The notes: generated by a model from the letters alone, not told the origin. Positions 27,861 through 37,169 are shown, counted from the stretch's first letter. The stretch: 64,000 nt of DNA from an uncultured Draconibacterium sp. (GCA_947492175.1 CANLMQ010000014.1:62001-126000), one strand, 5' to 3'. A program made the numbers and translations.

Positions 27861-28364
27861 ATGATGGAAAAGCTGGTGTGGAGTAAGGATATTTTTGGTT
27901 CAAAGCTGGAAATCAGGCAGGGAGCAGATTCAATAGGTAAAATTAACTGGGATAATATGTTGAGCTCAAAAGCCCAGGCAATGATTAATGGGAAGTTTTT
28001 TACCCTTAACCGCGAATGGTTTCTTTCAAAACTTGAAATATTTGATGGAAATAGCCAGGCACTGCTTGGCCAGGTTATGGTTAATATTTTTAATCCGCGC
28101 AGCGATGTTGTAATTAACGGCAAGCGGTTTGAGCTGGAAATAAAGAATTTTTATCAATCGCGCTGGAGTTGGAAATACAAGGGTGAAGAGATTATAATTT
28201 TTACCTCGAACGAATTTATTACCAAAGATAAAGGAACCATTGAACTGGCAACTACCTGCAACGAAGAAGTTGAAATACTTATTCTTCTTGGGCTTTTTGT
28301 GCGTAACCAGTTTATTCTTTTTATGTTGCTGGGAATTGCGGTGGCTTTTTTGGTAATTCTGTAA
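27861..28364 (+). CDS. Hypothetical protein with C-terminal hydrophobic tail
   Basis: 167 residues, family not recognised. The first 125 residues look soluble and beta-rich, with repeated short patterns (KLVWSKDIFGSKLEI, WFLSKLEIFDG, WSWKYKGEEIIIF). The C-terminus (about 132-167) is strongly hydrophobic (ILILLGLFV, ILFMLLGIAVAFLVIL), suggesting one or two membrane segments. No signal peptide and no cysteine motif. Two ATG codons in a row mark the start. It stands alone between divergent and convergent neighbours. I see no basis for a function. Confidence 0.65.
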   Translation: MMEKLVWSKDIFGSKLEIRQGADSIGKINWDNMLSSKAQAMINGKFFTLNREWFLSKLEIFDGNSQALLGQVMVNIFNPRSDVVINGKRFELEIKNFYQSRWSWKYKGEEIIIFTSNEFITKDKGTIELATTCNEEVEILILLGLFVRNQFILFMLLGIAVAFLVIL

Positions 28365-28405
28365 ACATTATATTGTTTGATTAAACCCTTTTTTGCATAA
28401 AAAAA

Positions 28406-28427
28406 CCGCCTTTGCGTACAAAAGCGG
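28406..28427 (-). terminator. Terminator downstream of metG
   Basis: Imperfect stem CCGC-TTT / AAA-GCGG with flanking A-run on the left, which is a T-run on the minus strand. It is the second hairpin after the metG stop. Confidence 0.6.
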
Positions 28428-28485
28428 CTTAATATAATAGAGTAAGTTTTCTACCCGATGTAACTCGGCAAGAAACCTTACGGAA

Positions 28486-28510
28486 AAGCGCCAACGCAAT
28501 GTTGACGCTT
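28486..28510 (-). terminator. Hairpin just after the metG stop
   Basis: 10-bp stem AAGCGCCAAC / GTTGACGCTT with one G-U pair on the minus strand and a 5-base loop. It lies 8 bases beyond the metG stop and has only a short T stretch, so it may act with the following hairpin. Confidence 0.55.
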
Positions 28511-28517
28511 GTAATTC

Positions 28518-30551
28518 TTAACGAATTTCAGAACCCGGTTTAACTGTCTTATCCGGCGAAACAATCGATAAAGTGCCATCTGCATTTTCAGCACACAGGA
28601 TCATTCCCTGCGATTCGATACCACATAGTTTTCTTGGTGCAAGATTTACCAAAATTGAAACCTGTTTCCCAATCAACTCTTCCGGGTTATAATATTCAGC
28701 AATACCAGAAACTACTGTGCGTTGGTCTATTCCTGTGTCGATTTTCAGTTTCAGCAACTTCTTGGTTTTTGCAACTTTTTCGCATTCGATTACTGTTCCG
28801 GCGCGTACATCCATTTTCATAAAATCGTCGAACTCGATGTTGTCTTTTGCCGGGGTCGCAGTTGCTTCCGCCATTTCGTTTGCTTTTTTTGTGTCAGCAA
28901 GTTTTTGCAATTGTACTTCAATTACCTTGTCTTCAATTTTTTCGAAAAGCAATTCAGGCTTGTTCACTTTATGTCCAGCTTTAAGCATTTCTGTGTCTCC
29001 CAGTTTATCCCAATCCAATTTTTCAAGATTCAGGAAGCCTCGTAATTTCTCCATACTGAACGGAAGGAAAGGCTCAAGGCAAATGGTAAGGTTAGCGGTA
29101 ATCTGCAAACAGATGTTCATGATTGTTTTTACACGTTCTGCATCTGTTTTAACTACCTTCCAAGGTTCTTCGTCGGCCAGGTATTTATTACCCAAACGTG
29201 CCAGGTCCATGGCATTTTTCAACGACTCGCGAATACGGAAGTTGTCGATGCTTTTTTCAACTTCGGCTTTAATTGTTGAAATGGATGAGAGCACTTCTTT
29301 GTCGTAGTCGGTTAATTCTCCACGCTCAGGAACAACTCCTTCGTAATATTTTTGAGTAAGAACCAGCGCGCGGTTTACAAAGTTTCCGAGTACGGCAACC
29401 AACTCACTGTTATTTCTCGATTGGAAATCTTTCCAGGTAAAATCGTTGTCTTTGGTTTCAGGCGCGTTGGCTGTAAGTACATATTTCAACACGTCTTCTT
29501 TGCCCGGAAATTCTTCCAGGTATTCGTGTAACCAAACTGCCCAGTTTCGTGATGTTGAAATTTTATCGTTTTCAAGATTCAGGAACTCGTTGGCGGGAAC
29601 ATTTTCCGGCAGATTAAAAGTTCCTTCGGCCTTTAACATACTAGGGAAAATAATACAGTGGAAAACAATGTTGTCTTTCCCGATGAAATGTAGCATTCTT
29701 GTTTCGGGATCCTTCCAGTAAGTTTCCCAGTCCTCTGTCAATTCTTTTGTAGCAGAAATATATCCAATCGGAGCATCAAACCAAACATACAATACTTTTC
29801 CATCCACACCTTCAACGGGCACGGGTACTCCCCAATCAAGGTCGCGTGTTACTGCACGTGGCATTAAGCCACTATCGATCCATGATTTACACTGCCCGTA
29901 AACATTCGTTTTCCACTCTTTGTGTCCTTCCAGAATCCACTCTTTAAGCCAGGGTTCGTACTGGTCGAGTGGTAGGTACCAGTGTTTGGTTTCTCTTAAT
30001 ACCGGCTGGTTTCCGCTTATTGTAGATGTAGGATTAATAAGTTCGGTTGGGCTAAGCGACGTTCCGCAGCTTTCGCATTGGTCGCCATATGCTTTTTCGA
30101 AACCACATTTTGGGCAAGTACCAATAATATAACGGTCGGCTAAAAACTGGTTGTTAGCCTCGTCATAATATTGTTCCGAAGTTTTTTCAATAAACTTACC
30201 TTCGTCGTATAGTTTTTTAAAGAATTCGGCCGCTGTTTCATGGTGAACTTTAGAACTGGTTCGCGAGTAAACGTCAAACGAAATTCCAAATTTCTCGAAC
30301 GATTTCTTAATAATTCCGTGAAATTTGTCGACCACATCTTGCGGGGTAACTCCTTCGTTTTTTGCTTTCAGAGTAATTGGTACTCCATGTTCATCCGATC
30401 CGCCAATCATAATTACATCTTCGTTTTTCAGACGAAGATAGCGTGCATAAATATCGGCCGGAACATATACTCCGGCAAGGTGACCAATGTGAATCGGACC
30501 ATTGGCATAAGGAAGGGCGGTGGTTATTAGTGTACGTTTGAACTTACTCAT
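28518..30551 (-). CDS. metG: Methionyl-tRNA synthetase
   Basis: 677 residues, the full long-form length. The class I HIGH motif is GPIHIGHLAG near residue 18, the zinc knuckle is CPKCGFEKAYGDQCESCG near 146-163, and the KMSKS-type loop reads DKISTSRN near 337. The C-terminal ~110 residues (DDFMKMDVRAGTVIECEKV onward) are the EMAP/Trbp111-like tRNA-binding and dimerisation domain. It charges initiator and elongator tRNA(Met). The KISTS variant of the KMSKS loop is a known variation. A TATCTTTG promoter element lies 43 bases upstream. Monocistronic. Confidence 0.97.
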   Translation of the reverse strand: MSKFKRTLITTALPYANGPIHIGHLAGVYVPADIYARYLRLKNEDVIMIGGSDEHGVPITLKAKNEGVTPQDVVDKFHGIIKKSFEKFGISFDVYSRTSSKVHHETAAEFFKKLYDEGKFIEKTSEQYYDEANNQFLADRYIIGTCPKCGFEKAYGDQCESCGTSLSPTELINPTSTISGNQPVLRETKHWYLPLDQYEPWLKEWILEGHKEWKTNVYGQCKSWIDSGLMPRAVTRDLDWGVPVPVEGVDGKVLYVWFDAPIGYISATKELTEDWETYWKDPETRMLHFIGKDNIVFHCIIFPSMLKAEGTFNLPENVPANEFLNLENDKISTSRNWAVWLHEYLEEFPGKEDVLKYVLTANAPETKDNDFTWKDFQSRNNSELVAVLGNFVNRALVLTQKYYEGVVPERGELTDYDKEVLSSISTIKAEVEKSIDNFRIRESLKNAMDLARLGNKYLADEEPWKVVKTDAERVKTIMNICLQITANLTICLEPFLPFSMEKLRGFLNLEKLDWDKLGDTEMLKAGHKVNKPELLFEKIEDKVIEVQLQKLADTKKANEMAEATATPAKDNIEFDDFMKMDVRAGTVIECEKVAKTKKLLKLKIDTGIDQRTVVSGIAEYYNPEELIGKQVSILVNLAPRKLCGIESQGMILCAENADGTLSIVSPDKTVKPGSEIR

Positions 30552-30593
30552 TTTGTATTATTTGTCTGTTCTTGAAATTCAATTTTAGGGGTG

Positions 30594-30620
30594 CAAAGAT
30601 AAATAAAAAGAAGCAGCAAA
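30594..30620 (-). promoter_or_regulatory. metG promoter
   Basis: On the minus strand, -7 element TATCTTTG (30594-30601) with a TTTG at 30617-30620, a 15-base spacer, somewhat short for the Bacteroidota consensus. Confidence 0.45.
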
Positions 30621-30654
30621 CGACAAGCATTAAAAATCAAATAAGTTCAGCTTT

Positions 30655-32271
30655 TCAAAAAATGGACGATGCTTCGTTGAGTTGTTTTTGAATTGGTTGA
30701 TTTTTTTCAGCAATCGGTTCGTAAAAGAAGAATTCTTCGGTTGCATTTAAAATGATCTCACCATCGTAGCCATCGTCGGCCCACCCAAATGCTTCGGGGC
30801 CATCCCATCCGCTGCTTCCTCTACTTCCATCCGGATTGCCTGAACCGCCTGAACCGCCGCTACCTCCATCTCCAGCGTTACCATGTGAGCCGCCACTGCC
30901 TCCGGTGCTAAATGCAGCTATCCGGTTTTCGTAATATCTGGCATCATCGGTGAAATACAAATAAATGTTGCCGCCCCAGCCTCCGGGACCTCCCAGTCCT
31001 CCTGCTCCGCCATCACCTCCATTTCCTCCGTTTCCACCTCGTCCCTGATGTTTTATGGTTTCGTGGTAGGTTTCTGTTACATTGCGATAAACGGTTATTT
31101 GTTCGGTAACTTTCTCTTCGTATTCCTCTTCTTCTCCGGTTCCTGTTGTTCGTCGTTTTTTTACAGTTTTGGTAACCGTTTCAGTAAAAGGCTTTTTAAC
31201 GATTCTTGTTTTTGTTATGGTTTCGTACCAAATATGGCCGTCCTCACCGCGACCACCATTGCCACCATCGCCGCCATTTCCGCCTCTGCCACCACTACCA
31301 CCCCGGGAGTTCACTGTAAGTTTTCCTCCTTCCGGATTTATAAGATAGTAATACTCTTTACCGGTTTTGAAATTTTCGGCGTAAACATACAGTAAATTAC
31401 AGTTGAGTGTGGAATCGAAGTACTTATCTGTCCATACTCCAATATCAGGTCCATCGTAACCGGGGAATCCGTTACCGCCATTACCTCCGTCGCCTCCGTT
31501 TCTTCCATTAAAACCTGAAAAACCATCTGAACCACTGAAGCCCGAACTGCCTGAAGCACCACATAAACTAAGATTGTAATTGTGTTTATAATCCAGAAGT
31601 ACAGAATAGTTATGGTTCAGGGCAGGATTTCTTTTTGAGCGAAGCCAAATATCAACCCGGTGGTTAATAATATTCCTGAAATCGGAATCAATTGTAAAAC
31701 GGTTTCCGTGTTGATTGATTCCACTGGTGTGAAGGTCGAAATTGAAAGTTGTGATAGCAGAATGCAAGTTTTTGTAAACTCGGGTGGTACCATTGTCGAA
31801 CCGGGCAATAATTTTTCCCCTGAATGAGCACCCAGGTGCTTTATGGAATTCTGTTGTTGGCAAAAAGCTTATTTCCGTCTCATAATTTAATGGAACCAGC
31901 ACAGTTTGGGCGAGCTCTTCCTGTTTTTTGGGCCAAACCTTTATGCTGATGTATTTTCCTTTGGAAGGATAGAGTTTAGGATTTACCGAGATTTTACCAT
32001 TTTTATATTCTCCTCCGGTTACTTCTATTTGGTAGCGCCACCAGAATGCAGTTCCGCCTTCCAAGCCTATTGTTTTGCGTACTTTCCCATTACTATGATA
32101 TGAAATCACTCCGAATTTGAACGATTCGCCGGGCAAAACCAGCTGCTTGTTGTCGATAACAATTTTAATAGAATCAGTTTTCTTTTTAAAAATACCTGCA
32201 TTTAACTCTACAGGAGTTGCAAGAAGAAAGGTTAAGGTAACCAGAATAATAATATGGTAGAAAGTTTTCAT
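30655..32271 (-). CDS. Exported glycine-rich repeat protein of unknown function
   Basis: 538 residues with a signal peptide (IIILVTLTFLLATPVELNA). Residues about 30-240 form a beta-rich N-terminal domain. From about 243 there are three blocks of collagen-like or PGRS-like glycine runs (FSGFNGRNGGDGGNGG, GGRGGNGGDGGNGGRGEDG, GGNGGNGGDGGAGGLGGPG, then GGSGGSHGNAGDGGSGG). A charged, Thr/Glu/Lys-rich segment (about 350-405, including KKRRTTGTGEEEEYEE) interrupts them. A conserved-looking tail contains FFFYEPIAEK. Glycine runs of this type can form polyglycine-II bundles; that is an inference. No sorting tail or anchor is evident, and no neighbour suggests a role. Confidence 0.75.
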   Translation of the reverse strand: MKTFYHIIILVTLTFLLATPVELNAGIFKKKTDSIKIVIDNKQLVLPGESFKFGVISYHSNGKVRKTIGLEGGTAFWWRYQIEVTGGEYKNGKISVNPKLYPSKGKYISIKVWPKKQEELAQTVLVPLNYETEISFLPTTEFHKAPGCSFRGKIIARFDNGTTRVYKNLHSAITTFNFDLHTSGINQHGNRFTIDSDFRNIINHRVDIWLRSKRNPALNHNYSVLLDYKHNYNLSLCGASGSSGFSGSDGFSGFNGRNGGDGGNGGNGFPGYDGPDIGVWTDKYFDSTLNCNLLYVYAENFKTGKEYYYLINPEGGKLTVNSRGGSGGRGGNGGDGGNGGRGEDGHIWYETITKTRIVKKPFTETVTKTVKKRRTTGTGEEEEYEEKVTEQITVYRNVTETYHETIKHQGRGGNGGNGGDGGAGGLGGPGGWGGNIYLYFTDDARYYENRIAAFSTGGSGGSHGNAGDGGSGGSGGSGNPDGSRGSSGWDGPEAFGWADDGYDGEIILNATEEFFFYEPIAEKNQPIQKQLNEASSIF

Positions 32272-32348
32272 GGCTATTGTTTTTGTCGCTTTTATTATGT
32301 GAAATTCAAAAAGCGTACCGTTCTGCCAGTTATTTTGAATGAATGCTG

Positions 32349-32356
32349 TATTTTTG
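32349..32356 (+). promoter_or_regulatory. -7 promoter element of the HAD gene
   Basis: TATTTTTG, 13 bases before the ATG at 32370, implying a very short leader. A TTTG lies only 11 bases upstream, so the -33 element is uncertain. Confidence 0.4.
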
Positions 32357-32369
32357 CAACCTAAAAGCT

Positions 32370-33023
32370 ATGTCACAATTCAGTCACATTATTTTTGATC
32401 TTGACGGAACCCTGACCGATAACACGCAGGGCATAAAAAATTCGTTAAAATATGCATTGGATAAAATGCAGGTTGATGGGTATGCAGAAGACATTCTGGA
32501 TAAATTTATTGGCCCTCCTTTACAATGGGGCTTTAGTAATTTGTTCGGATTGAACGAAAAAAATACGAAACTGGCGGTGGAATATTTCCGTGAATATTAC
32601 GGAGAAAACGGATGGGCCGAGAACATCCCTTATGCCGGGATACTTGATGTAATGGCAGAGTTGGATTCATTGGGCAAAAAGATGTATGTTGCAACTGCCA
32701 AATTCGAAAAGTTTGCCCACAAAATTATTGAACATTTCGAAATGGATCGGTATATTGTTCAGGTGAAGGGAGCCGATTATAGCGGAAATAAGGCTGCAAA
32801 AACAGGCATTATTTCTTCAGTTCTGGAGACCAATCAACTTATCCCGTCTGAGAAAATTGTAATGGTAGGCGACACGGTTTTCGATATTCAGGGCGGAAAA
32901 GAAAATGGTCTGTCAACAATTGCCGTAGGATATGGTTTTGGGAAAGAGGACGAGCTGCGGAATGCCGACCCCGGTTATTATGCAGATGATGTGGAAGAGC
33001 TCTACGAAATTCTGGTACAATAA
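32370..33023 (+). CDS. HAD-superfamily phosphatase, phosphoglycolate phosphatase-like
   Basis: 217 residues from the ATG at 32370 (MSQFSHIIFDLDGTL); an in-frame ATG at 32343 lies on top of the TATTTTTG promoter element and is unlikely. HAD motif I is FDLDGTLTDN, motif II includes VATAK, and motif III/IV is VMVGDTVFDIQGG. An alpha-helical cap follows motif I, typical of subfamily IA. It probably dephosphorylates small phosphorylated metabolites such as phosphoglycolate. It is a single gene upstream of an unrelated lipoprotein. Confidence 0.85.
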   Translation: MSQFSHIIFDLDGTLTDNTQGIKNSLKYALDKMQVDGYAEDILDKFIGPPLQWGFSNLFGLNEKNTKLAVEYFREYYGENGWAENIPYAGILDVMAELDSLGKKMYVATAKFEKFAHKIIEHFEMDRYIVQVKGADYSGNKAAKTGIISSVLETNQLIPSEKIVMVGDTVFDIQGGKENGLSTIAVGYGFGKEDELRNADPGYYADDVEELYEILVQ

Positions 33024-33144
33024 AGATTTAAGCATAAACAAGATTAATATGTTGAAACGAGCTTAATAAAGAGCCTTTCTGATAGACTAGAACATGATTG
33101 TGCGAGTTACATGAGTTTCCTTAAAAATAAACAATTATAAACGA

Positions 33145-34359
33145 ATGAAGTATATTTTACTTTTTACAACAATAGTAACTGTATTTACTGCCTGTCAAAA
33201 CAAATCGCCTGAAAACTCAAAAGAAATTCAGTCGTTAAAACATGCGTTGCTGGAAGATACTGAATCGATTGCTGATTTAACAAGACAGATTACAAAAGAC
33301 GAAAGTGTTTTGGCTATGCAGTTGATAAATGAGTATTTAACAGCTCAGGAAAGAAAGCAGTATCAATCGCAGTGGCAAAACGAAACGTTAGAACTAGGTA
33401 AATATCAACTAAAATTTAAGTATAAAAAGTTTGGGGAGAAACCGCCAGAAGGATGGAGTCTGTACATTTCGATGCATGGAGGAGGAAGTGCTCCGGCAGA
33501 AGTAAACGACCAACAATGGGAAAATCAGAAGAAATTGTACGAGCCTGCGGAGGGAATTTACATGGCGCCCCGCGCACCTACTAATACCTGGAATTTATGG
33601 CATCAGGCCCACGTTGATACGTTTTTTGCCCGTTTTATCGAACTTGCCATTGCTTTCGAAGATATAAATACCAATCGGGTATACTTAACCGGATATTCGG
33701 CCGGTGGTGACGGAACCTACCAGTTGGCACCGCGAATGGCGGATGAACTGGCAGCTGCCGCTATGATGGCCGGTCACCCGAACGATGCATCGCCCCTGGG
33801 ACTGCGAAATTTACCTTTTGCAATTCATATGGGAGCAGAAGATGCAGCCTACAAGCGAAATGAAATTGCTGCGGAGTGGGGTAAGAAACTGGATGATTTG
33901 CAAGAAAATGATCCCGACGGTTACATTCACGATGTTCAGATTCATGAAGGAATGGGACATTGGATGGAGAAAAAAGATACGGTTGCAATTAAGTGGATGG
34001 CACAATTTAACCGAGTAGCTTATCCCGATAAAGTGGTTTGGAAACAAAGCGGAGTTACCCGCAATCGTTTTTATTGGCTGGCAGTTCCCGAAGGAAAAGC
34101 AGTAAAGGATGCCGAAGTTGTAGCAACCCGTAGCGGACAAACAATTGAGATCGTAAAGGCTGATTTGGTGTCTGAACTAATTATTCGGTTGAATGATGCA
34201 ATGCTGGATCTGGACAAAAAAGTTAATGTAGTTGTAAACGGGACAAGTGTTTTTAACGGTGTTCCAAAACGAAGTGTTTCAACTATTTGGAAATCTTTAA
34301 ACGAGCGTAACGACTTGCAACAGGTTTTTTGTGCCGAAATAAAGGTATCTTTGGAATAA
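33145..34359 (+). CDS. Exported lipoprotein, alpha/beta-hydrolase (esterase/PHB-depolymerase-like)
   Basis: 404 residues with a lipobox (FTAC, Cys 17). The hydrolase fold shows an oxyanion-type MHGGG (about 110), the nucleophile elbow GYSAGGDG (Ser near 190) and a C-terminal His in GMGHWMEKKD (about 271). The SAGG elbow is typical of feruloyl-esterase/PHB-depolymerase-like enzymes. The last 90 residues (VVWKQSGVTRNRFYWLAVPEG onward) form an extra beta-rich domain. It should cleave ester bonds at the cell surface or in the periplasm; the substrate is unknown. The promoter of the following gene overlaps its 3' end. Confidence 0.8.
   Translation: MKYILLFTTIVTVFTACQNKSPENSKEIQSLKHALLEDTESIADLTRQITKDESVLAMQLINEYLTAQERKQYQSQWQNETLELGKYQLKFKYKKFGEKPPEGWSLYISMHGGGSAPAEVNDQQWENQKKLYEPAEGIYMAPRAPTNTWNLWHQAHVDTFFARFIELAIAFEDINTNRVYLTGYSAGGDGTYQLAPRMADELAAAAMMAGHPNDASPLGLRNLPFAIHMGAEDAAYKRNEIAAEWGKKLDDLQENDPDGYIHDVQIHEGMGHWMEKKDTVAIKWMAQFNRVAYPDKVVWKQSGVTRNRFYWLAVPEGKAVKDAEVVATRSGQTIEIVKADLVSELIIRLNDAMLDLDKKVNVVVNGTSVFNGVPKRSVSTIWKSLNERNDLQQVFCAEIKVSLE
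34346..34353 (+). promoter_or_regulatory. -7 promoter element before the LD-carboxypeptidase gene
   Basis: TATCTTTG lies inside the last codons of the upstream lipoprotein gene, 15 bases before the ATG at 34369. A TTTG is 14 bases upstream, a short spacer. Confidence 0.45.
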
Positions 34360-34368
34360 ATAGAGACT

Positions 34369-35274
34369 ATGATTACACCGCCTCCCATAAAACCCAATTC
34401 AAAAATTTGTATTGTTTCGCCGGCAGGGAAAATCGAAAAGAAACATGTAATGCCGGCAGTTGACTGGTTCGAAAAACAAGGTTACAAAGTTGAATTGGGA
34501 GAGCATGTTTTTGCACAACACTTTCAGTTTGCCGGAACCGATGAACAGCGCCTCAACGATTTGCAAACAGCTCTCGACGACCCTGATTGTGATGCTATTA
34601 TTTGTTCGCGTGGCGGATATGGAACTGTCCGGATAATTAGTCGGCTGGATTTTACTGCATTTGTTAAAAATCCAAAGTGGTTGGTTGGTTTCAGCGACAT
34701 TACTATTTTACACTCGTGTTTAAATAATCTTGAATTTGCCACCATTCACGGGGTAATGCCAAGGTATTTTTTTGATAATGACGGAAACCCGCGAGAAGAT
34801 CTTGTTTCGATGATGAAGTTGATATCGGGCGAGGGAATAAATTATTCGATAAATGCGACAGAATATAACAGAAATGGAAAGGTAAAAGCTGAATTGATTG
34901 GTGGTAATTTGTCGATTGTTACCAGTTTGCAGGGAACTGCGTACGACTTAAATACCGATGGAAAAATATTGTTCCTGGAAGATATTGATGAATTCCTTTA
35001 TCATACCGACCGAATGATTCATCAACTAAAACTAAGTGGAAAACTGGATAAACTGGCCGGTTTAATTTTGGGTGATTTTACCGATATGAAAGACAACGAA
35101 TCGCCTTTTGGAAAAACGGTTCACGAGATAATCATGGAAGCTGTGGCTGAATTTGATTACCCGGTGTGTTTTAATTTCCCGGGCGGGCACGACAAGAAAA
35201 ACCTGGCACTTGCATTTGGCAAGGAATGGGAATTAAATGTTTCATCAGAAAAAACAATACTGAATTTTAATTAA
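34369..35274 (+). CDS. LD-carboxypeptidase, peptidase family S66
   Basis: 301 residues. The catalytic Ser is in VGFSDIT (S109), and the Glu and His of the triad are expected in LFLEDIDEF (about 205) and FPGGHDKKNL (about 280). CSRGGYGTVRI near residue 79 is a family signature. It removes the terminal D-Ala from muramoyl tetrapeptides during peptidoglycan recycling in the cytoplasm, and no signal peptide is present, as expected. It lies 2 bases upstream of the yraN-like gene, so the two are co-transcribed. Microcin-immunity MccF proteins share this fold, but length and context favour recycling. Confidence 0.9.
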   Translation: MITPPPIKPNSKICIVSPAGKIEKKHVMPAVDWFEKQGYKVELGEHVFAQHFQFAGTDEQRLNDLQTALDDPDCDAIICSRGGYGTVRIISRLDFTAFVKNPKWLVGFSDITILHSCLNNLEFATIHGVMPRYFFDNDGNPREDLVSMMKLISGEGINYSINATEYNRNGKVKAELIGGNLSIVTSLQGTAYDLNTDGKILFLEDIDEFLYHTDRMIHQLKLSGKLDKLAGLILGDFTDMKDNESPFGKTVHEIIMEAVAEFDYPVCFNFPGGHDKKNLALAFGKEWELNVSSEKTILNFN

Positions 35275-35276
35275 AA

Positions 35277-35639
35277 ATGGTTTCGACCCGCGAATTAGGA
35301 GAGATTGCAGAAAGACTTGCGCAGCAGCATCTTGTAAAGCTGGGTTATATAATTAAAGCAACAAACTGGTACCATGGCCATTTAGAACTTGACATTGTGG
35401 CGCAAGACGGCAATGAGCTTGTAATTGTTGAGGTGAAAGCGCGAACAGGACTCCGATACGAGCATCCTTCGGAAGCGGTTACAAATACAAAAATAAAACG
35501 TATTGTTGAAGCTGCCGATGCTTACATTATCGAACATGGTATTGAGCAGGATACACGTTTTGATGTAGTAACGGTAATTTTTGTTGATAAGAAGTTTGAA
35601 CTGGAACACTTTAAAGATGCTTTTTATCCAACTATGTGA
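35277..35639 (+). CDS. YraN/UPF0102-family nuclease-like protein
   Basis: 120 residues. The restriction-endonuclease-like core is visible: GEIAERLAQQHL, then GHLELDIVAQDG and VIVEVKART, giving the E-D-ExK type metal site. The cellular role of this widespread family is not settled; a Holliday-junction-resolvase-like fold is known. It begins 2 bases after the LD-carboxypeptidase stop. Confidence 0.88.
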   Translation: MVSTRELGEIAERLAQQHLVKLGYIIKATNWYHGHLELDIVAQDGNELVIVEVKARTGLRYEHPSEAVTNTKIKRIVEAADAYIIEHGIEQDTRFDVVTVIFVDKKFELEHFKDAFYPTM

Positions 35640-35733
35640 ATATAAAAATTGCACTCTAAGTAACTAATCGGTATCATATTCATTTTGATTTCGATATGAT
35701 TCCCTTATTTTTATCAGGTCTAAAATTTTGGTA

Positions 35734-36081
35734 ATGAATGTTGAAGAAATTCGCGAGTATTGTTTAACCAAAAAAGGAGTAACCGAAAGTTTTCCTTTCG
35801 ATGAAACAACTTTGGTATTTAAAGTGACAAAAATATTTTGTTTGCTTGGTCTGGATGATTCAAGGGTGAGTTTAAAAAATGATCCCGAGAAGAATATTGA
35901 GCTTCGGGCACATTATCCGGCAATTTATGGTGGATATCATTTGAATAAACAGCATTGGAATACCATTGAACTTGACGGTACTGTTCCTGCCAGTTTAATG
36001 AAAGAAATGATTGATGAATCGTATGATTTGATTGTTAAAAGTCTGACGCGAAAACAAAAAGAGGAATTAAGAAATTTATAA
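35734..36081 (+). CDS. MmcQ/YjbR-family protein
   Basis: 115 residues from the ATG at 35734 (MNVEEIREYCLTKKGV). Family landmarks are TESFPFDETTLVFKV, VSLKNDPE and HLNKQHWNTIELDG. YjbR proteins have a DNA-binding-like double-wing fold without a settled function. The frame could also open at a TTG two codons earlier, which is less likely. It precedes the C1 peptidase by 5 bases and is probably co-transcribed with it. Confidence 0.85.
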   Translation: MNVEEIREYCLTKKGVTESFPFDETTLVFKVTKIFCLLGLDDSRVSLKNDPEKNIELRAHYPAIYGGYHLNKQHWNTIELDGTVPASLMKEMIDESYDLIVKSLTRKQKEELRNL

Positions 36082-36086
36082 ATATT

Positions 36087-37169
36087 ATGAAGTTATTTAC
36101 ACTACTGTTTTTATCTGTTTTTGTGCTTACATCTGTTGTTGTGGCACAGGAGGAGAAGGAAGAATTTACCCTTGTTAAAGAGTTAAAACATACACCGGTA
36201 ATTAGTCAGGGGCGCACCGGAACTTGCTGGAGTTTTGCTACAACAAGCTTTTTAGAGTCGGAAATAATGCGCTTAGGTTTTCCTGAAACCAAACTCTCAG
36301 AAATGTATTTTGTGCATTATAATTATTTGAATAAAGCATTTCAATATTTGCTTTACCATGGCAACAATAACTTTGGAGAAGGAAGTTTGTCGCACGATGT
36401 AATGAATATTTTACGTGATGAAGGAATGGCAACTCATGAATCTTTTCCGGGGATTCTGACTGGTGGAAAATATAATCATAGCGAGTTAGTTGCTCAGTTA
36501 AAAAAGGAAGCGATTGATCTAAACAAAAAGAAAAATGGCAAAATTGATGCTTCCGATTTAAAAAGCTATAACCCGATTTTAAAAGAACACCTGGGCAAAT
36601 TACCCAAAAAGGTGGAAATAGAAGATGGTAAACTTTCTCCATCTCAACTGCGCGATCAATTTAAACTAAATGTTGATGATTATGTAGAGTTAAGTTCTTT
36701 TTCGCACCATCCGTTTTACAAACAATTTGTTTTGGAAGTGCCCGATAACTGGACCCACGCACTTTATTATAATTTACCTCTTAACGAGCTGATGGAGGTA
36801 ATGTATTACTCAATCAACAACGGTTATACTATTGCATGGGATGGCGATACAAGCGAAAAGTTGTTTAGTCATAAAAACGGGAAAGCCGATGTTCCGAAAA
36901 AGCAACAGGATAAAGTTGATCAGAAATTGCGTCAGGCTACTTTTTACGACAGAACAACAACCGACGATCATTTAATGCACCTGGTTGGATTGTCGAAAGA
37001 CTCGGAAGGCAGAGATTGTTTTTATACAAAAAACTCGTGGGGACCGGATAGTAATAAATACGGAGGTTATCTGCACATGACCGATGATTATGTGCGTTTA
37101 AAAACGGTTGGTATTTTAGTTCATAAAAATGCGATTCCCCAAAAAATTAAAGCTAAACTCGGATTGTAA
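36087..37169 (+). CDS. Exported C1 (papain/bleomycin-hydrolase-like) cysteine peptidase
   Basis: 360 residues with a signal peptide (LLFLSVFVLTSVVVAQ). Catalytic residues are visible: oxyanion Gln and nucleophile Cys in SQGRTGTCWSF (Q41, C47), His in DDHLMHLVG and Asn in KNSWG. The large insertion between Cys and His (about residues 100-270) and overall plan match PepC/bleomycin hydrolase rather than simple papains. It should act as an aminopeptidase or endopeptidase in the periplasm. The stop overlaps the ATG of the S4 gene by one base (TAATG). Confidence 0.88.
   Translation: MKLFTLLFLSVFVLTSVVVAQEEKEEFTLVKELKHTPVISQGRTGTCWSFATTSFLESEIMRLGFPETKLSEMYFVHYNYLNKAFQYLLYHGNNNFGEGSLSHDVMNILRDEGMATHESFPGILTGGKYNHSELVAQLKKEAIDLNKKKNGKIDASDLKSYNPILKEHLGKLPKKVEIEDGKLSPSQLRDQFKLNVDDYVELSSFSHHPFYKQFVLEVPDNWTHALYYNLPLNELMEVMYYSINNGYTIAWDGDTSEKLFSHKNGKADVPKKQQDKVDQKLRQATFYDRTTTDDHLMHLVGLSKDSEGRDCFYTKNSWGPDSNKYGGYLHMTDDYVRLKTVGILVHKNAIPQKIKAKLGL

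Noticed and set aside
35204..35220. Second sigma-54-like match TGGCAC-N5-TTTG
   Set aside because: It lies inside the LD-carboxypeptidase coding region and is probably chance.
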